Assembly: GCF_024198235.1 (NCBI RefSeq)
Contig: NZ_JAKCFB010000050.1
Location: 1 to 57,943 of the forward strand
Reading direction: 5' to 3'
From: Myxococcus dinghuensis
GTDB taxonomy: Bacteria; Myxococcota; Myxococcia; Myxococcales; Myxococcaceae
DNA: 57,943 bases
Below the pieces are notes generated by a model. It did not search any database and was not told where the DNA came from. It saw only the letters and a list, made by a program, of their open reading frames with translations. This document shows, one piece after another, positions 27,187-36,083 of this stretch. Position 1 is the stretch's first letter. Each line of letters starts with the position of its first letter. Position numbers and translations under genes: made by a program.

Positions 27187-28511
27187 CGGCGGGCCTGGCG
27201 CGCTATCTGGACGTGGCCTCGCGCTTCCAGGCGCGGGGCGCGGCGTCCGAGCCCGCGTGGGTGAAGCGCGTACGACAGCAGGGCCTGGCGCAGTTCGAGC
27301 GGCAGGGGTTGCCCACGACGCGCGACGAGGCGTGGAAGTACACGCCGGTGAGCCCCATCGCGGAGGGGCACTTCGCGCCCGTGGAGGACGTGGGGGATAC
27401 GGCGGCGCTGGCGGCGCGCGTGGAGGCGCTCGCGCTGCCCGGCCCCCGGTGGGTGTTCGTGGACGGGCGCTTCGTGCCGGCGCTGTCGTCCGTGGAGGGG
27501 CTGCCTCGCGGCGTGACGCTCCAGCCGCTGGCGGACGCGCTGCGCGACGACGGCGCGCGGCTGGAGTCGGAGCTGGGGCAGCGCGCGCTCGCGGAGGCGC
27601 ATCCGTTCACCGCGCTCAACGCGGCGCTGTTGGAGGATGGGGCGGTGCTGCGGCTCGCGCGGGGCGCGCTCAGCGAGGTGCCGGTGCAGCTCTTGTTCCT
27701 CACCCGGGGGGACGCGCCGGTGCTGGCCAGCCCCCGCGTGGTGGTGGTGGCGGAGGAGGGCAGCGAGGCGACGTTGGTGGAGACGTACGCCAGCGCGGGC
27801 GGCGCGGGTCCCACGTTCACCAACGCGGTGACGGAGGTGACGCTCGGGGACAACGCGAGCCTGCACCACTTCCGCCTCCAGGCGGAGGGCGACGCGGCGC
27901 TGCACGTGGGCGGGCTGCACGTGCGCCAGGGGCGCGACAGCCGCTTCGCGTCGCACGCCTTCGCGCTGGGCGCGGCGCTGGCTCGCAACGAGGTGCACGT
28001 CGCCTTCGCGGGGGAGGGTGGGGACGCCACCCTCAATGGCCTGTACGTGGGGCGCGACGCGCAGCACCTGGACCAGCGCACGGCGCTGGACCACGCGGTG
28101 CCCCGGTGCTCGAGTCGTGAGTTGTACAAGGGCGTGCTGGACGACCAGTCGCGCGGCACGTTCCACGGGCTGGTGCGGGTGCGCAAGGACGCGCAGCGCA
28201 CGGACGCGCGGCAGCAGAACCGCAACCTCCTCTTGTCGGAGAAGGCGCAGGCGGACGCGCGACCGCAGCTCGAGATTCTGGCGGACGACGTGAAGTGCGC
28301 GCACGGCGCGGCGGTGGGGCGGCTGGATGCGCAGGCGCTGTTCTACCTGCGCTCGCGTGGCATCCCCCGGGACGAGGCGGAGCGGCTGCTCACGTACGCG
28401 TTCGCCCGGGAGCTGGTGGAGGCGGTGCCCGCGGGGGCGCTGCGCCAGCGCGTGGAGGGCCTCCTGGCCCGGAAGCTGCCCGGCGCGGCCCGGGGAGGAG
28501 TGACGCCATGA
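27183..28511 (+). CDS. sufD: Fe-S cluster assembly protein SufD
   Basis: 442 residues. SufD is the SufB paralogue in the SufBC2D complex and helps load iron. Seen: an N-terminal helical domain with RDEAWKYTPVSPIAEG near 43-58 and the C-terminal beta-helix with YVGRDAQHLDQRTALDHAVP, SRELYKGVLDDQSRGTFHGL, QQNRNLLLSEKAQADARPQL and VKCAHGAAVGRLDAQALFYL, the last being the SufD hallmark with the conserved Cys-x-His. It overlaps sufC by four bases and sufS by four. The N-terminal half is less conserved than SufB, which is normal for SufD. Confidence 0.93.
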
Positions 28512-29731
28512 GCGGGTTCGACGTGGAGCGCGTGCGGCGCGACTTCCCCATCCTCCACCAGGAGGTGCGGGGGCGGCCGTTGGTGTACCTGGACAGCGCC
28601 GCGACGGCGCAGAAGCCCCAGGCCGTCATCGACGCCATCGTCCGCTTCTACCAGCACGACAACGCCAACGTGCACCGCGGCGTGCACGTGTTGTCCGAGC
28701 GCGCGACGGAGGCGTATGAGGGCGCGCGCGAGGTGGTGAAGGACTTCCTGCGGGCGCGGGACTCGCGCGAAATCATCTTCACGCGCGGCACCACGGAGGC
28801 CATCAACCTGGTGGCGCAGACGTACGGGCGCAAGCACGTGGGGCCGGGCGACGAGGTGCTCATCACCCAGATGGAGCACCACGCGAACATCGTCCCGTGG
28901 CGGATGCTGTGCGAGGAGAAGGGCGCCACGCTGCGGGTGATTCCGGTGGATGACCGGGGCGAGCTGGTGCTGGACGAGGTGGACGCGCTGCTCACCGAGC
29001 GCACGCGCATCCTCGCGGTGACGCACGTGTCCAACGCGCTGGGCACGGTGAACCCGGTGAAGGAGCTGACGCGCAAGGCGCACGCGAAGGGCATCCCGGT
29101 GCTGGTGGACGGGGCGCAGTCGGTGACGCACTTCCCGGTGGACGTGCAGGACATCGGCTGCGACTTCTACGCCTTCAGCGGGCACAAGCTCTTCGGGCCC
29201 ACGGGCATCGGCGTGCTGTACGGGCGGCTGGAGCGGCTGGAGCCGCTGCCGCCGTACCAGGGCGGCGGGGACATGATCCTCTCCGTGACGATGGAGAAGG
29301 TGACGTACAACCGCGTGCCGCACCGCTTCGAGGCGGGGACCCAGAACCTGGCGGGCGCGGTGGGGCTGGCGGCGGCCATCAAGTACCTGGAGGCGCTGGG
29401 GCTGGACGCCGTCGCGGAGCACGACCGGGCGTTGATGGCGTACGCCACGCAGGCGCTGGAGTCGGTGCCGGGCCTGAGGCTGGTGGGCACCGCGCGCGAG
29501 AAGGCGGGCGTGTTGTCCTTCACGGTGGAGGACATCCACCCGCACGACGTGGGGACGATTCTGGACCGCGAGGGCATCTGCATCCGCACGGGCCACCACT
29601 GCGCGCAGCCGGTGATGCAGCACTTCAAGCTGCCGGCCACGGCGCGCGCGTCGCTGGCGCTCTACAACACGCGGGAGGACGTGGACGCGCTCGTCCGGGG
29701 CCTCCACAAGGTGAGGGAGGTGTTCGGGTGA
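28508..29731 (+). CDS. sufS: cysteine desulfurase SufS
   Basis: 407 residues, a class V aminotransferase-fold PLP enzyme that takes sulfur from cysteine. The PLP lysine is K227 in FSGHKLFGPTG, and the persulfide-forming cysteine is C365 in RTGHHCAQP, the group II (SufS) form of the motif. Other blocks: YLDSAATAQKPQ near 27-38, GTTEAINLVAQ near 94, MEHHANIVPW near 122-131 and FEAGTQNLAGAVG near 274. The true ATG is at 28508, overlapping sufD; the longer frame to 28295 lies inside sufD. Partner SufU is encoded directly downstream. Confidence 0.96.
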   Translation: MSGFDVERVRRDFPILHQEVRGRPLVYLDSAATAQKPQAVIDAIVRFYQHDNANVHRGVHVLSERATEAYEGAREVVKDFLRARDSREIIFTRGTTEAINLVAQTYGRKHVGPGDEVLITQMEHHANIVPWRMLCEEKGATLRVIPVDDRGELVLDEVDALLTERTRILAVTHVSNALGTVNPVKELTRKAHAKGIPVLVDGAQSVTHFPVDVQDIGCDFYAFSGHKLFGPTGIGVLYGRLERLEPLPPYQGGGDMILSVTMEKVTYNRVPHRFEAGTQNLAGAVGLAAAIKYLEALGLDAVAEHDRALMAYATQALESVPGLRLVGTAREKAGVLSFTVEDIHPHDVGTILDREGICIRTGHHCAQPVMQHFKLPATARASLALYNTREDVDALVRGLHKVREVFG

Positions 29732-30183
29732 GCTCGGGTGAGTTGCAGGACCTCTACCAGGAGGTGGTGCTGGAGCACTCCAAGCGGCCGCGCAACTTCC
29801 GCGTCGTGGAGGGCGCCAACCGTCAGGCGGCGGGGCACAACCCGCTGTGTGGCGACCAGCTTTCGGTGACCTTGAAGCTGGAGGGGGACGTCATCCGCGA
29901 CATCGGCTTCCAGGGGCAGGGGTGCGCGATTTCGCGCGCGTCCGCGTCGCTGATGACGGGGGCGGTGAAGGACCGGACGAAGGCGGAGGCGGAGGCGCTG
30001 TTCGAGAAGGTGCACGCGCTGGTGACGGAGGGGCCGGAGTCGGTGGACCTGGAGGCGCTGGGCAAGCTGGCGGTGTTGTCCGGAGTGAGCGAGTTCCCCG
30101 CGCGCGTGAAGTGCGCCAGCCTGGCCTGGCACACGATGCGCGCGGCGTTGGAGGGGCGGGATGAAGCCGTCTCGACGGAGTAG
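29728..30183 (+). CDS. sufU: SufU-type sulfurtransferase/scaffold
   Basis: 151 residues, IscU-like. SufU in bacteria without SufE accepts persulfide sulfur from SufS through a zinc site. The zinc ligands are visible: C41 and D43 in NPLCGDQ, C66 in GQGCAISRAS and C129 in RVKCASLAW. The insertion between the second and third ligands that distinguishes SufU from IscU is present (residues about 75-120). The start is GTG at 29728, overlapping the sufS stop as GTGA. It replaces SufE in this operon. Confidence 0.93.
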   Translation: MSSGELQDLYQEVVLEHSKRPRNFRVVEGANRQAAGHNPLCGDQLSVTLKLEGDVIRDIGFQGQGCAISRASASLMTGAVKDRTKAEAEALFEKVHALVTEGPESVDLEALGKLAVLSGVSEFPARVKCASLAWHTMRAALEGRDEAVSTE

Positions 30184-30201
30184 GGGAGGAGGGAGCGCAC
30201 C

Positions 30202-30744
30202 ATGCGAGGCATGATGACGGTGCTGATGCGGGAGGTCTCCGCGACCATCATCCCCAGCGGGGACCGGGTGATGTTGCCCGAGGGCTCCGAGCTGCGGGTG
30301 ATGCAGACGTTGGGCGGCAACATCACGGTGCAGGACCCATACGGCCAGTTGTTCCGCGTCGACGAGAAGGACGGCGCGGCGCTGGGCGAGGAGTACGCGC
30401 CCAAGGAGAAGGAGGCGGGTGACGCGTCCGCCTTCCACGAGGAGCAGGTCTGGGAGCAGCTGCGCACGGTCTACGACCCGGAGATTCCGGTGAACATCGT
30501 GGAGCTGGGGCTGGTGTACGGCTGCAAGACGGAGCCGATGCCGGACGGCGGGCACCGCGTGGACATCCAGATGACGCTGACGGCGCCCGGCTGCGGCATG
30601 GGCCCGGTGCTCGTGGACGACGTCCGCACGAAGGTGGGCACCGTGCCCGGCGTGAAGGAGGCGAACGTCGAGCTGGTGTGGGACCCGCCCTGGAGCCAGG
30701 ACCGCATGACGGACGTCGCGCGGCTCCAGCTCGGGTGGATGTGA
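30202..30744 (+). CDS. sufT: SufT-family Fe-S assembly protein
   Basis: 180 residues, with a strong GGAGGAGGGAG ahead of the ATG at 30202. The C-terminal half is a DUF59/MIP18 domain: VWEQLRTVYDPEIPVNIVEL, GLVYGCKTE, MTLTAPGCGMGP and VWDPPWSQDRMTDVARLQLG. The N-terminal 75 residues with LPEGSELRVMQTLGGNITVQ are the extension found in SufT proteins. SufT helps mature Fe-S proteins, notably aconitase-type enzymes, in several bacteria. It is the last gene of the operon and is followed by a 10-bp hairpin. Confidence 0.92.
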   Translation: MRGMMTVLMREVSATIIPSGDRVMLPEGSELRVMQTLGGNITVQDPYGQLFRVDEKDGAALGEEYAPKEKEAGDASAFHEEQVWEQLRTVYDPEIPVNIVELGLVYGCKTEPMPDGGHRVDIQMTLTAPGCGMGPVLVDDVRTKVGTVPGVKEANVELVWDPPWSQDRMTDVARLQLGWM

Positions 30745-30754
30745 CGTGAAGCCA

Positions 30755-30786
30755 GAGGGCCCGGCGCGCAGGTGCTCCGGGCCCTC
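30755..30786. terminator. hairpin at the end of the SUF operon
   Basis: A 10-bp perfect stem (30755-30764 with 30777-30786, GAGGGCCCGG/CCGGGCCCTC), loop 12 nt, lies ten bases after the sufT stop and before the convergent DJ-1-like gene. Confidence 0.6.
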
Positions 30787-30799
30787 GAGGATGTCTCCG

Positions 30800-31504
30800 T
30801 CAGCGCAGGGCGAGCCTGCGCACGCCGAACCCCAGCGCCGCCGTGGCGAGGCTGCCCACCAGCAGCCGCGGCCAGCGCCGCTCGACATGGGCCTCGCCGG
30901 GCAGCGGCCTGCGCACCGCGAGGGGCAGCTCCTCCTCCGGCCGCGCGCGGGCCTTCACCTCCGGCATCTTCTCCAGGAACAGCTCCACCATGGCCTTCTC
31001 GAAGACGGGCAGGTCCTGGGGGCCGCGGCTCGTCACCCAGTTGTCGTCGCGCACCATGGCCTCGTCCTGCCACTGCGCGCCCGCGTTGCGCAGGTCGTCG
31101 CGGATGCCGGGCCACGAGGTGAGCGTGCGCCCCTCCGTGAGGCCCGCGGAGATGAGCAGCCACGGCGCGTGACAGATGATGGCCATGGGCAGGTTCAGCG
31201 AGTCCGCGTCATGGACGAAGTCCAGCGCGAGCGCGCTCTGCCGCAGCGTGTCCGGGTTGATGAGGCCCCCGGGCAGCAGCACCGCGTCGAAGTCCGCCGC
31301 CTTCACCTCGCGCAGCGTCGCGTCCACCTTCACGCGCCGGCCCGGGAGCATGTGGTTCATCCCCCGGATGTGCCCCGCGTGGAGCGACACGATGCGCACG
31401 TCCGCCCCCTGCCGCAGGAGCCTCTTGACCGGACGCGTCAGCTCCACCTGTTCGAAACCATTCGTCGCGAGCACCGCGACCCGCAGACCCCTCAGCTTCT
31501 TCAT
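30800..31504 (-). CDS. DJ-1/PfpI-family protein with a hydrophobic C-terminal tail
   Basis: 234 residues. Residues 5-180 match the DJ-1/PfpI fold: VAVLATNGFEQVELTRP with E18, LLPGGLINPDTLR, and the nucleophile elbow IICHAPW with C111 and H112. These are the catalytic residues of PfpI/YhbO-type proteins, which act as peptidase-like or deglycase-like stress proteins; the exact activity in the family is debated. Residues beyond 180 add a charged linker and RRWPRLLVGSLATAALGFGV, which could anchor the protein in the membrane. This tail is unusual for the family. It is transcribed divergently from the isoaspartyl peptidase gene. Confidence 0.85.
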   Translation of the reverse strand: MKKLRGLRVAVLATNGFEQVELTRPVKRLLRQGADVRIVSLHAGHIRGMNHMLPGRRVKVDATLREVKAADFDAVLLPGGLINPDTLRQSALALDFVHDADSLNLPMAIICHAPWLLISAGLTEGRTLTSWPGIRDDLRNAGAQWQDEAMVRDDNWVTSRGPQDLPVFEKAMVELFLEKMPEVKARARPEEELPLAVRRPLPGEAHVERRWPRLLVGSLATAALGFGVRRLALR

Positions 31505-31700
31505 CGCGCTCTCCCACCGTGTTCAGGTCGCCCTCGACTCTGTGCATGCCGGGCCGCCCGGGCACCCACGGGAGGGCGGACGAAGAGGCCCTCTCCCCCA
31601 TGGCCGCCGACTGGCCGCACGGCGAGCGAGCCAGCTCGCGTTGTGCCTCCCCGGTCGCCATGCTACCGACGCGTCACCCCCGTCCCTCCCTGGAGTCCCC

Positions 31701-32813
31701 ATGCACGCCTCCCTCGCTCCCCTGCGCCGTGGCCTCGTCACGGGCACCGCGCTGCTCCTGCTGCCCCTGGGCTGCGCGAGCACCCAGGCCGGGCGAGGCG
31801 GCGAGGAGGCGCTCACCACCCGCAAGCAGCCGGGCCTGCGCGCCCAGCCGAGGTGGGGTCTGGTCATCCACGGCGGCGCGGGCGTCATCTCCCGCGAGAA
31901 CCTGTCCCCCGAGCGCGAGGCCCAGGTGCGTGCCGCCCTCGAGGCGTCGCTGCGCGCCGGCCACGCGGTGCTGGTGGGCGGTGGCACCAGCCTGGATGCG
32001 GTGACGGCGGCCATCCGCGTCCTGGAGGACTCGCCGTACTTCAACGCGGGCAAGGGCGCGGTGTTCAACCACGACGGCATCAACGAACTGGACGCCGCCA
32101 TCATGGACGGCACGACGCGCGCGGCGGGCGCCGTGGCCGGCCTGCGCCACGTGAAGAACCCCATCGAGCTGGCGCGCAAGGTGATGGAGAAGTCGCCCCA
32201 CGTGATGATGGTGGGCGAGGGCGCCGAGGCCTTCGCGAAGACGCAGGGCGTGGAGCTGGTGGACCCCAAGTACTTCTACACGGAGGAGCGCTGGCAGGGC
32301 CTCCAGCGGGCGCTGGAGAAGGAGCGGCAGCAGCCCTCGTCGCTGCGCCCCGGCCACGACCCGGTCACGGGTGACCACAAGTTCGGCACCGTGGGCGCCG
32401 TGGCGTTGGACGCCTCGGGCCACCTCGCCGCGGGCACGTCCACGGGCGGCATGACGAACAAGCGTTTCGGTCGGGTAGGGGACTCCCCCATCATCGGCGC
32501 GGGCACGTACGCGGACCCCGGCTGCGCCGTCTCCGCCACCGGCCACGGTGAGTTCTTCATCCGCTACACGGTGGCCCGCGACATCTGCGCCCGCGTCGAA
32601 TACCAGGGCAAGTCCCTGGCCGAGGCCGCCGACGTCGTCATCAACGACGTGTTGGTGAAGGCCGGCGGCGAGGGCGGTGTCATCGCCATGGACGCCCAGG
32701 GCAACGTGGCCATGCCGTTCAACTCCTCGGGCATGTATCGCGGCTACATCGGTGACGACGGCCAGCCGCACGTGGCGATTTTCGCGGAACCGGACACCGC
32801 TGTATCGAAATAG
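31701..32813 (+). CDS. isoaspartyl peptidase/plant-type asparaginase lipoprotein
   Basis: 370 residues. The N-terminus has a lipoprotein signal (LLLLPLGC, C25), then a short linker and the Ntn-hydrolase domain: WGLVIHGGAGVISRENLSP, FNAGKGAVFNHDGINELDAA, and the autocleavage site HKFGTVGAV with T230 as the new N-terminal nucleophile. GTSTGGMTNKRFGRVGDSP and the DPGCAVSATGHGE block complete the active site. The enzyme releases isoaspartyl residues or hydrolyses asparagine, here outside the cytoplasm. The ATG at 31701 is the one that gives the signal peptide; a longer ORF begins at 31176 opposite the DJ-1-like gene and is not real upstream. Confidence 0.9.
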   Translation: MHASLAPLRRGLVTGTALLLLPLGCASTQAGRGGEEALTTRKQPGLRAQPRWGLVIHGGAGVISRENLSPEREAQVRAALEASLRAGHAVLVGGGTSLDAVTAAIRVLEDSPYFNAGKGAVFNHDGINELDAAIMDGTTRAAGAVAGLRHVKNPIELARKVMEKSPHVMMVGEGAEAFAKTQGVELVDPKYFYTEERWQGLQRALEKERQQPSSLRPGHDPVTGDHKFGTVGAVALDASGHLAAGTSTGGMTNKRFGRVGDSPIIGAGTYADPGCAVSATGHGEFFIRYTVARDICARVEYQGKSLAEAADVVINDVLVKAGGEGGVIAMDAQGNVAMPFNSSGMYRGYIGDDGQPHVAIFAEPDTAVSK

Positions 32814-32945
32814 GGACGCTGTGTCGGTCCGAGTGGGCGCATGGCGATTCAACACGCCCTGGAGTGCAACACAGATACTCCTGTAGTCTGTGGCCGGGTT
32901 CGCGCACTGCCGCGCGTCCCCGCTGAGTCGAAAGGAGCATCTGTC

Positions 32946-33332
32946 ATGGTGTCACTTCGCAAGCACCTGCCGTGGAGCGCCGCGGCCCTTCTCGCCCTCT
33001 TTGCGGTGGTCCTCTCCGCCGCTCCCGCCCAGGCCTCGGACATGGACGGGGACGCTGTCTGTATCGGCAGCGCGCAGCAGGAGAAGGCGGGCGCCGCCGC
33101 CCTCTGCTTCCAGGCCTTCTGTTCGGATGCGAGCGACTGCTGGAACGCGTGTCCGTCCGCCCAGTCGGTGGCCTGCGTGAACGACGCGTGCGAGTACACC
33201 TACCGCGGCGGTGGCGGCGGTGGTGGTGGCGGCGGTCCCATCTGCCACGCGCAGTTCTGCTCCGAGGATTCGAACTGCAACTGCAATGGCCGTCCTGGCT
33301 ACTGCGGCACGGACTACACCTGCCACTTCTGA
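32946..33332 (+). CDS. exported 13-cysteine protein with a glycine run
   Basis: 128 residues from the ATG at 32946 (AAAGGAG upstream). A Sec signal peptide ends about residue 30 (SAAPAQA). The mature chain has seven cysteines in the first part (from DAVCIG to NDAC), then a run of ten glycines, then six cysteines in the last 30 residues. The pattern suggests two small disulfide-rich domains joined by a flexible Gly hinge. I know no family for it; an extracellular structural or toxin-like role is possible but unsupported. A hairpin follows at 33350. Confidence 0.75.
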   Translation: MVSLRKHLPWSAAALLALFAVVLSAAPAQASDMDGDAVCIGSAQQEKAGAAALCFQAFCSDASDCWNACPSAQSVACVNDACEYTYRGGGGGGGGGGPICHAQFCSEDSNCNCNGRPGYCGTDYTCHF

Positions 33333-33349
33333 GTGACGGTCCATGAAGG

Positions 33350-33374
33350 GGCCCGCGAGGAAAGTTCGCGGGCC
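33350..33374 (+). terminator. hairpin after the 13-cysteine protein gene
   Basis: A 9-bp stem (33350-33358 with 33366-33374, GGCCCGCGA/TCGCGGGCC), loop 7 nt, followed by GCTTTCC. It lies 18 bases after the stop of the upstream gene. Confidence 0.5.
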
Positions 33375-33413
33375 GCTTTCCGAAGTTCGCGCGTGCGGTG
33401 TCCTTGGGGACAC

Positions 33414-34790
33414 ATGCGCACGCTCCTCGCACTCGCCCTGGGCTGGGCCCTCCTGGCCTGCTCCTCCGCTCCGTCGCCAAGTCCCTCCACCGGAACCCCG
33501 CCCGACACCTCGGGTGGAACGTCCTCCAAACTGACGGTGACCGTGCTCGCCACGGGGCAGGCCGAGGCCTGGGGGATGCAGTGGCCGTATCAACTGCTGC
33601 GGTTGCAGGAGGACGGCAAGGCCGCCGCGTACGCCCAGTGGTTCCCTCCACGCAAGGAGGGCACCTGGCCCGCGATGCTGCTCACGCGACCCTATGACGG
33701 CATCTCGTGGACGGGTGAGGCAGTGGACGCGAAGTGGGCCGCGCGGGGCGCGGGCCTGCACCCGGACGACAGCGAGCCGCACTACCACGAAGGCTCGTCC
33801 GTCATCGCGTACGCGCCCGTCACCCCCGAGGCCGTCGCGGCGGAGTCGTTCTTCTTCCTGTACCACGACTTCGGCGTGCTGGCCGTCTTCGGCCGCTTCT
33901 ACGCCGGGGGCGACCTCCAGAACGACGTCGACGACATGCACGCGGGGTTCTCCTTCCTCGCGCAGGCACCCGGGGTGGACCGCTCGCGCGTCGGCATCCA
34001 CGGCGGCTCGTGGGGAGGCTTCGAGGCGCTCTACGCCGCCGCGTCCGCGCCCGCCGAGGTGCGCCCGCGCGTGGGCGTGGCGCTCTATCCGCTGTCCGAC
34101 TTCACGCGGCAGCAGGACTACCTCTCCGCGGTGGTTCCCTCGCGCGTGTCGGACCCGGTGGTGCGGTCCCAGTACTCGATGTTCTTCGAGCCGTATCTGC
34201 GCCGCGTCTTCGCCACCACCGGGGGCACGCCCGGCGCTTCGGGCGTGGACTCCACGCGCTGGACGCACGAGTACCTGGCGGCGGCGGTGGACACGCCCTT
34301 CCTCGTCATCCACGAGGACTGGGATTCACTCATCCCGGTGGAGCAGACGCGCGAGCTGGCCTCGCGGCTGGGGCAGCGCCTGACGCCGCTGTACTTCCAG
34401 CACCCGGGCGCGGCGGACTGGGACACGCGCGCGCTGGACCACGGGGTGCTGGTGTCCCGGTACGGCCATACGCTCGACACCCTGGCCACGAGCCACCTGC
34501 TGACGCGCCTGGGTGGTGACACGCAGCCGCTCTACGTGCCGGTGCTCCAGTCCTCGTTGGTGGAGTGGCTGCGGGAGGTGCGCGCGCTCCAGGCGTCGGG
34601 CCGCGACGTGTCCGACGTGGCGCCTCGCCTGCGCGAGCTGACCGACCCGCGCGTGACGCTCGTCGAGCTGTCGGACGGCAACCGCGCCGCCGGCGTGGAC
34701 TGGGTGGCCGCGGTCGTCAACGCGGTGTGGGGTACCCAGTACACGCGAGACACCCTCCGTGACGCGCTGGCCTCGGGCCTGCCCCGCTGA
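33414..34790 (+). CDS. alpha/beta-hydrolase lipoprotein
   Basis: 458 residues. A lipoprotein signal ends at LLAC (C16), followed by a Ser/Pro/Thr-rich tether. The nucleophile elbow is GIHGGSWGGFEAL with S199, giving the G-x-S-x-G motif of S9/acyl-peptidase-like alpha/beta hydrolases. D304 in HEDWDSLIPVEQT and H352 in YGHTLDT are the likely remaining triad members. The N-terminal WPAMLLTRPYDG fits the X-Pro dipeptidyl-peptidase-like subgroup. It should act on the cell surface or in the periplasm; the substrate is unknown. The ATG at 33414 has GGGGA upstream; the longer ORF would run through the hairpin. Confidence 0.8.
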   Translation: MRTLLALALGWALLACSSAPSPSPSTGTPPDTSGGTSSKLTVTVLATGQAEAWGMQWPYQLLRLQEDGKAAAYAQWFPPRKEGTWPAMLLTRPYDGISWTGEAVDAKWAARGAGLHPDDSEPHYHEGSSVIAYAPVTPEAVAAESFFFLYHDFGVLAVFGRFYAGGDLQNDVDDMHAGFSFLAQAPGVDRSRVGIHGGSWGGFEALYAAASAPAEVRPRVGVALYPLSDFTRQQDYLSAVVPSRVSDPVVRSQYSMFFEPYLRRVFATTGGTPGASGVDSTRWTHEYLAAAVDTPFLVIHEDWDSLIPVEQTRELASRLGQRLTPLYFQHPGAADWDTRALDHGVLVSRYGHTLDTLATSHLLTRLGGDTQPLYVPVLQSSLVEWLREVRALQASGRDVSDVAPRLRELTDPRVTLVELSDGNRAAGVDWVAAVVNAVWGTQYTRDTLRDALASGLPR

Positions 34791-34825
34791 GCGGCTGGCG
34801 GGGCACCTGGACGGAAAAAAGCGAA

Positions 34826-34864
34826 GGGCCATGCCCCGCTCCTCGCGGGAGCAGGACATGGCCC
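34826..34864 (-). terminator. intrinsic terminator of the YXWGXW gene
   Basis: An 8-bp outer stem (34826-34833 with 34857-34864, GGGCCATG/CATGGCCC) and a 5-bp inner stem (34838-34842 with 34848-34852). On the minus strand the hairpin is followed by TTCGCTTTTTTCC, a real T tract, so this is the best classical intrinsic terminator in the window. Confidence 0.75.
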
Positions 34865-34897
34865 AGGGTGTGCCCACCGGTTCAGGCGGGACGGGGC

Positions 34898-35941
34898 TCA
34901 GTGACGGCGGTCGTGATGGTCCCGGCCGCCGCGGTGATGCGAGCCATTGCCGTTGCCATGGCCATTGCCGTTGCCGCGCACGGGCGTCGCGTCATGGTGA
35001 CGGGGGGCGTTGTAGCTGGGGGCGCGCCAGCGCTCGGAGCGCTGCTGCGGGCGGCCGCGCCACTCGTTGCGGACGGGCTGGGGCGCGGAGCGCTGGCGGG
35101 AGTAGGTGTAGTGCGGCGTGCGCCAGACGCGGTCGTTCCGGTAGTAGTGGCCCGTGGTGCGCCACGGGTGGTGGTAGTAGTAGCGGACGGACGGCGCGCG
35201 GTACCACGTGTGCGCGAAGTAGTTGGGGTGGCCCCAGCTCACATCGATGCGGGCGTGGCGGAAGACGGGGATGGTGACGTGCACCGAGCCCCGGGGCGCC
35301 CAACCACCGCCGACGAAGGTCCAGTTCGCGCCGCGCAGCACCCAGCGCGGCGACACGAACACGAGCCCGGCGCGCGGCGCCGCGGCCCAGGTGCCGTCCA
35401 CCCAATCCCAGCGCGCGCCGGCCCAGTACCAGTAGCCGGGCTGCCAGACGAGGTTGGACGCGGGGGCGGCGGGGCGCATCTCCTCGCGCGGCGCCGGGGG
35501 GGCCTGCTGCGTGGTGAGCTCCTGGGACGTCACCGCGACGGGAATCTCCACCTGCGTGGAGCCCCGGGGCGCCCAGCCACCGGAGACCCAGTACCAGCGG
35601 TCGCGGTCCTGCTCCCAGTAGCCGTTGACGAACTGGTAGCCGTCCATGGGGGCCAGCCAGGTGCCGGGGTTGAAGCGCCACTCGTCGCCATCCCAGTACC
35701 AGTGGCCCGAGGCCCACACCGCGCCGGCGTACGGGCGCCTGGACGGCTGCTCGGACGGCAGCGAGGGAGGCGGCTGCGGCGCCATGGGCGCGACCTCCTC
35801 GTCCGAGTCGTCGTCGAAGTCGCCGTCGTAGCGGTCGTCGTTGGAATAGCCCGGGTCCTGCGAGGGGACGGGGGCGGTCTGCGCCTGAACCACGGGGGCC
35901 GACAAGAGGGCCACCAGACAGAGCCAGCTTCGAGGACTCAT
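34898..35941 (-). CDS. YXWGXW-repeat exported protein
   Basis: 347 residues from the ATG at 35941. A signal peptide ends near residue 21 (APVVQA) and an acidic, Pro-rich spacer follows. The body is a series of Trp/Tyr-rich repeats such as SGHWYWDGDEWRFNPGTW, NGYWEQDRDRWYWVSGGW and PGYWYWAGARWDWVDGTW, the YXWGXW repeat common in myxobacteria and other delta-type proteobacteria. The C-terminus becomes Arg/His/Gly/Asn-rich (NGNGHGNGNG near 330). The protein is probably envelope-associated; no activity is known. A terminator with a T tract follows it. Confidence 0.85.
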   Translation of the reverse strand: MSPRSWLCLVALLSAPVVQAQTAPVPSQDPGYSNDDRYDGDFDDDSDEEVAPMAPQPPPSLPSEQPSRRPYAGAVWASGHWYWDGDEWRFNPGTWLAPMDGYQFVNGYWEQDRDRWYWVSGGWAPRGSTQVEIPVAVTSQELTTQQAPPAPREEMRPAAPASNLVWQPGYWYWAGARWDWVDGTWAAAPRAGLVFVSPRWVLRGANWTFVGGGWAPRGSVHVTIPVFRHARIDVSWGHPNYFAHTWYRAPSVRYYYHHPWRTTGHYYRNDRVWRTPHYTYSRQRSAPQPVRNEWRGRPQQRSERWRAPSYNAPRHHDATPVRGNGNGHGNGNGSHHRGGRDHHDRRH

Positions 35942-36035
35942 GACGTCATCTCCATTGCTGCATGCCCGGCCGGGTGTTCCCGCCTGCCGGATGGGCATTC
36001 GGTGCGGTAGGGCGTCCGTGCAGGGTCGGACGCGG

Positions 36036-36070
36036 GGGCGCCCCCCGTATTCAAAAGGGGGAGGGCGCCC
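36036..36070 (-). terminator. hairpin after the DUF3857 lipoprotein gene
   Basis: GGGCGCCC at 36036-36043 pairs with its copy at 36063-36070, extended by CCC/GGG with a bulge; the loop includes GTATTCAAAA. It lies 14 bp beyond the stop of the large minus-strand gene. Confidence 0.5.
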
Positions 36071-36083
36071 GGGCGTGGGGAGC

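Noticed and set aside
31176..31700. N-terminal extension of the isoaspartyl peptidase gene
   Set aside because: It overlaps the DJ-1-like gene in antisense and would bury the lipoprotein signal.
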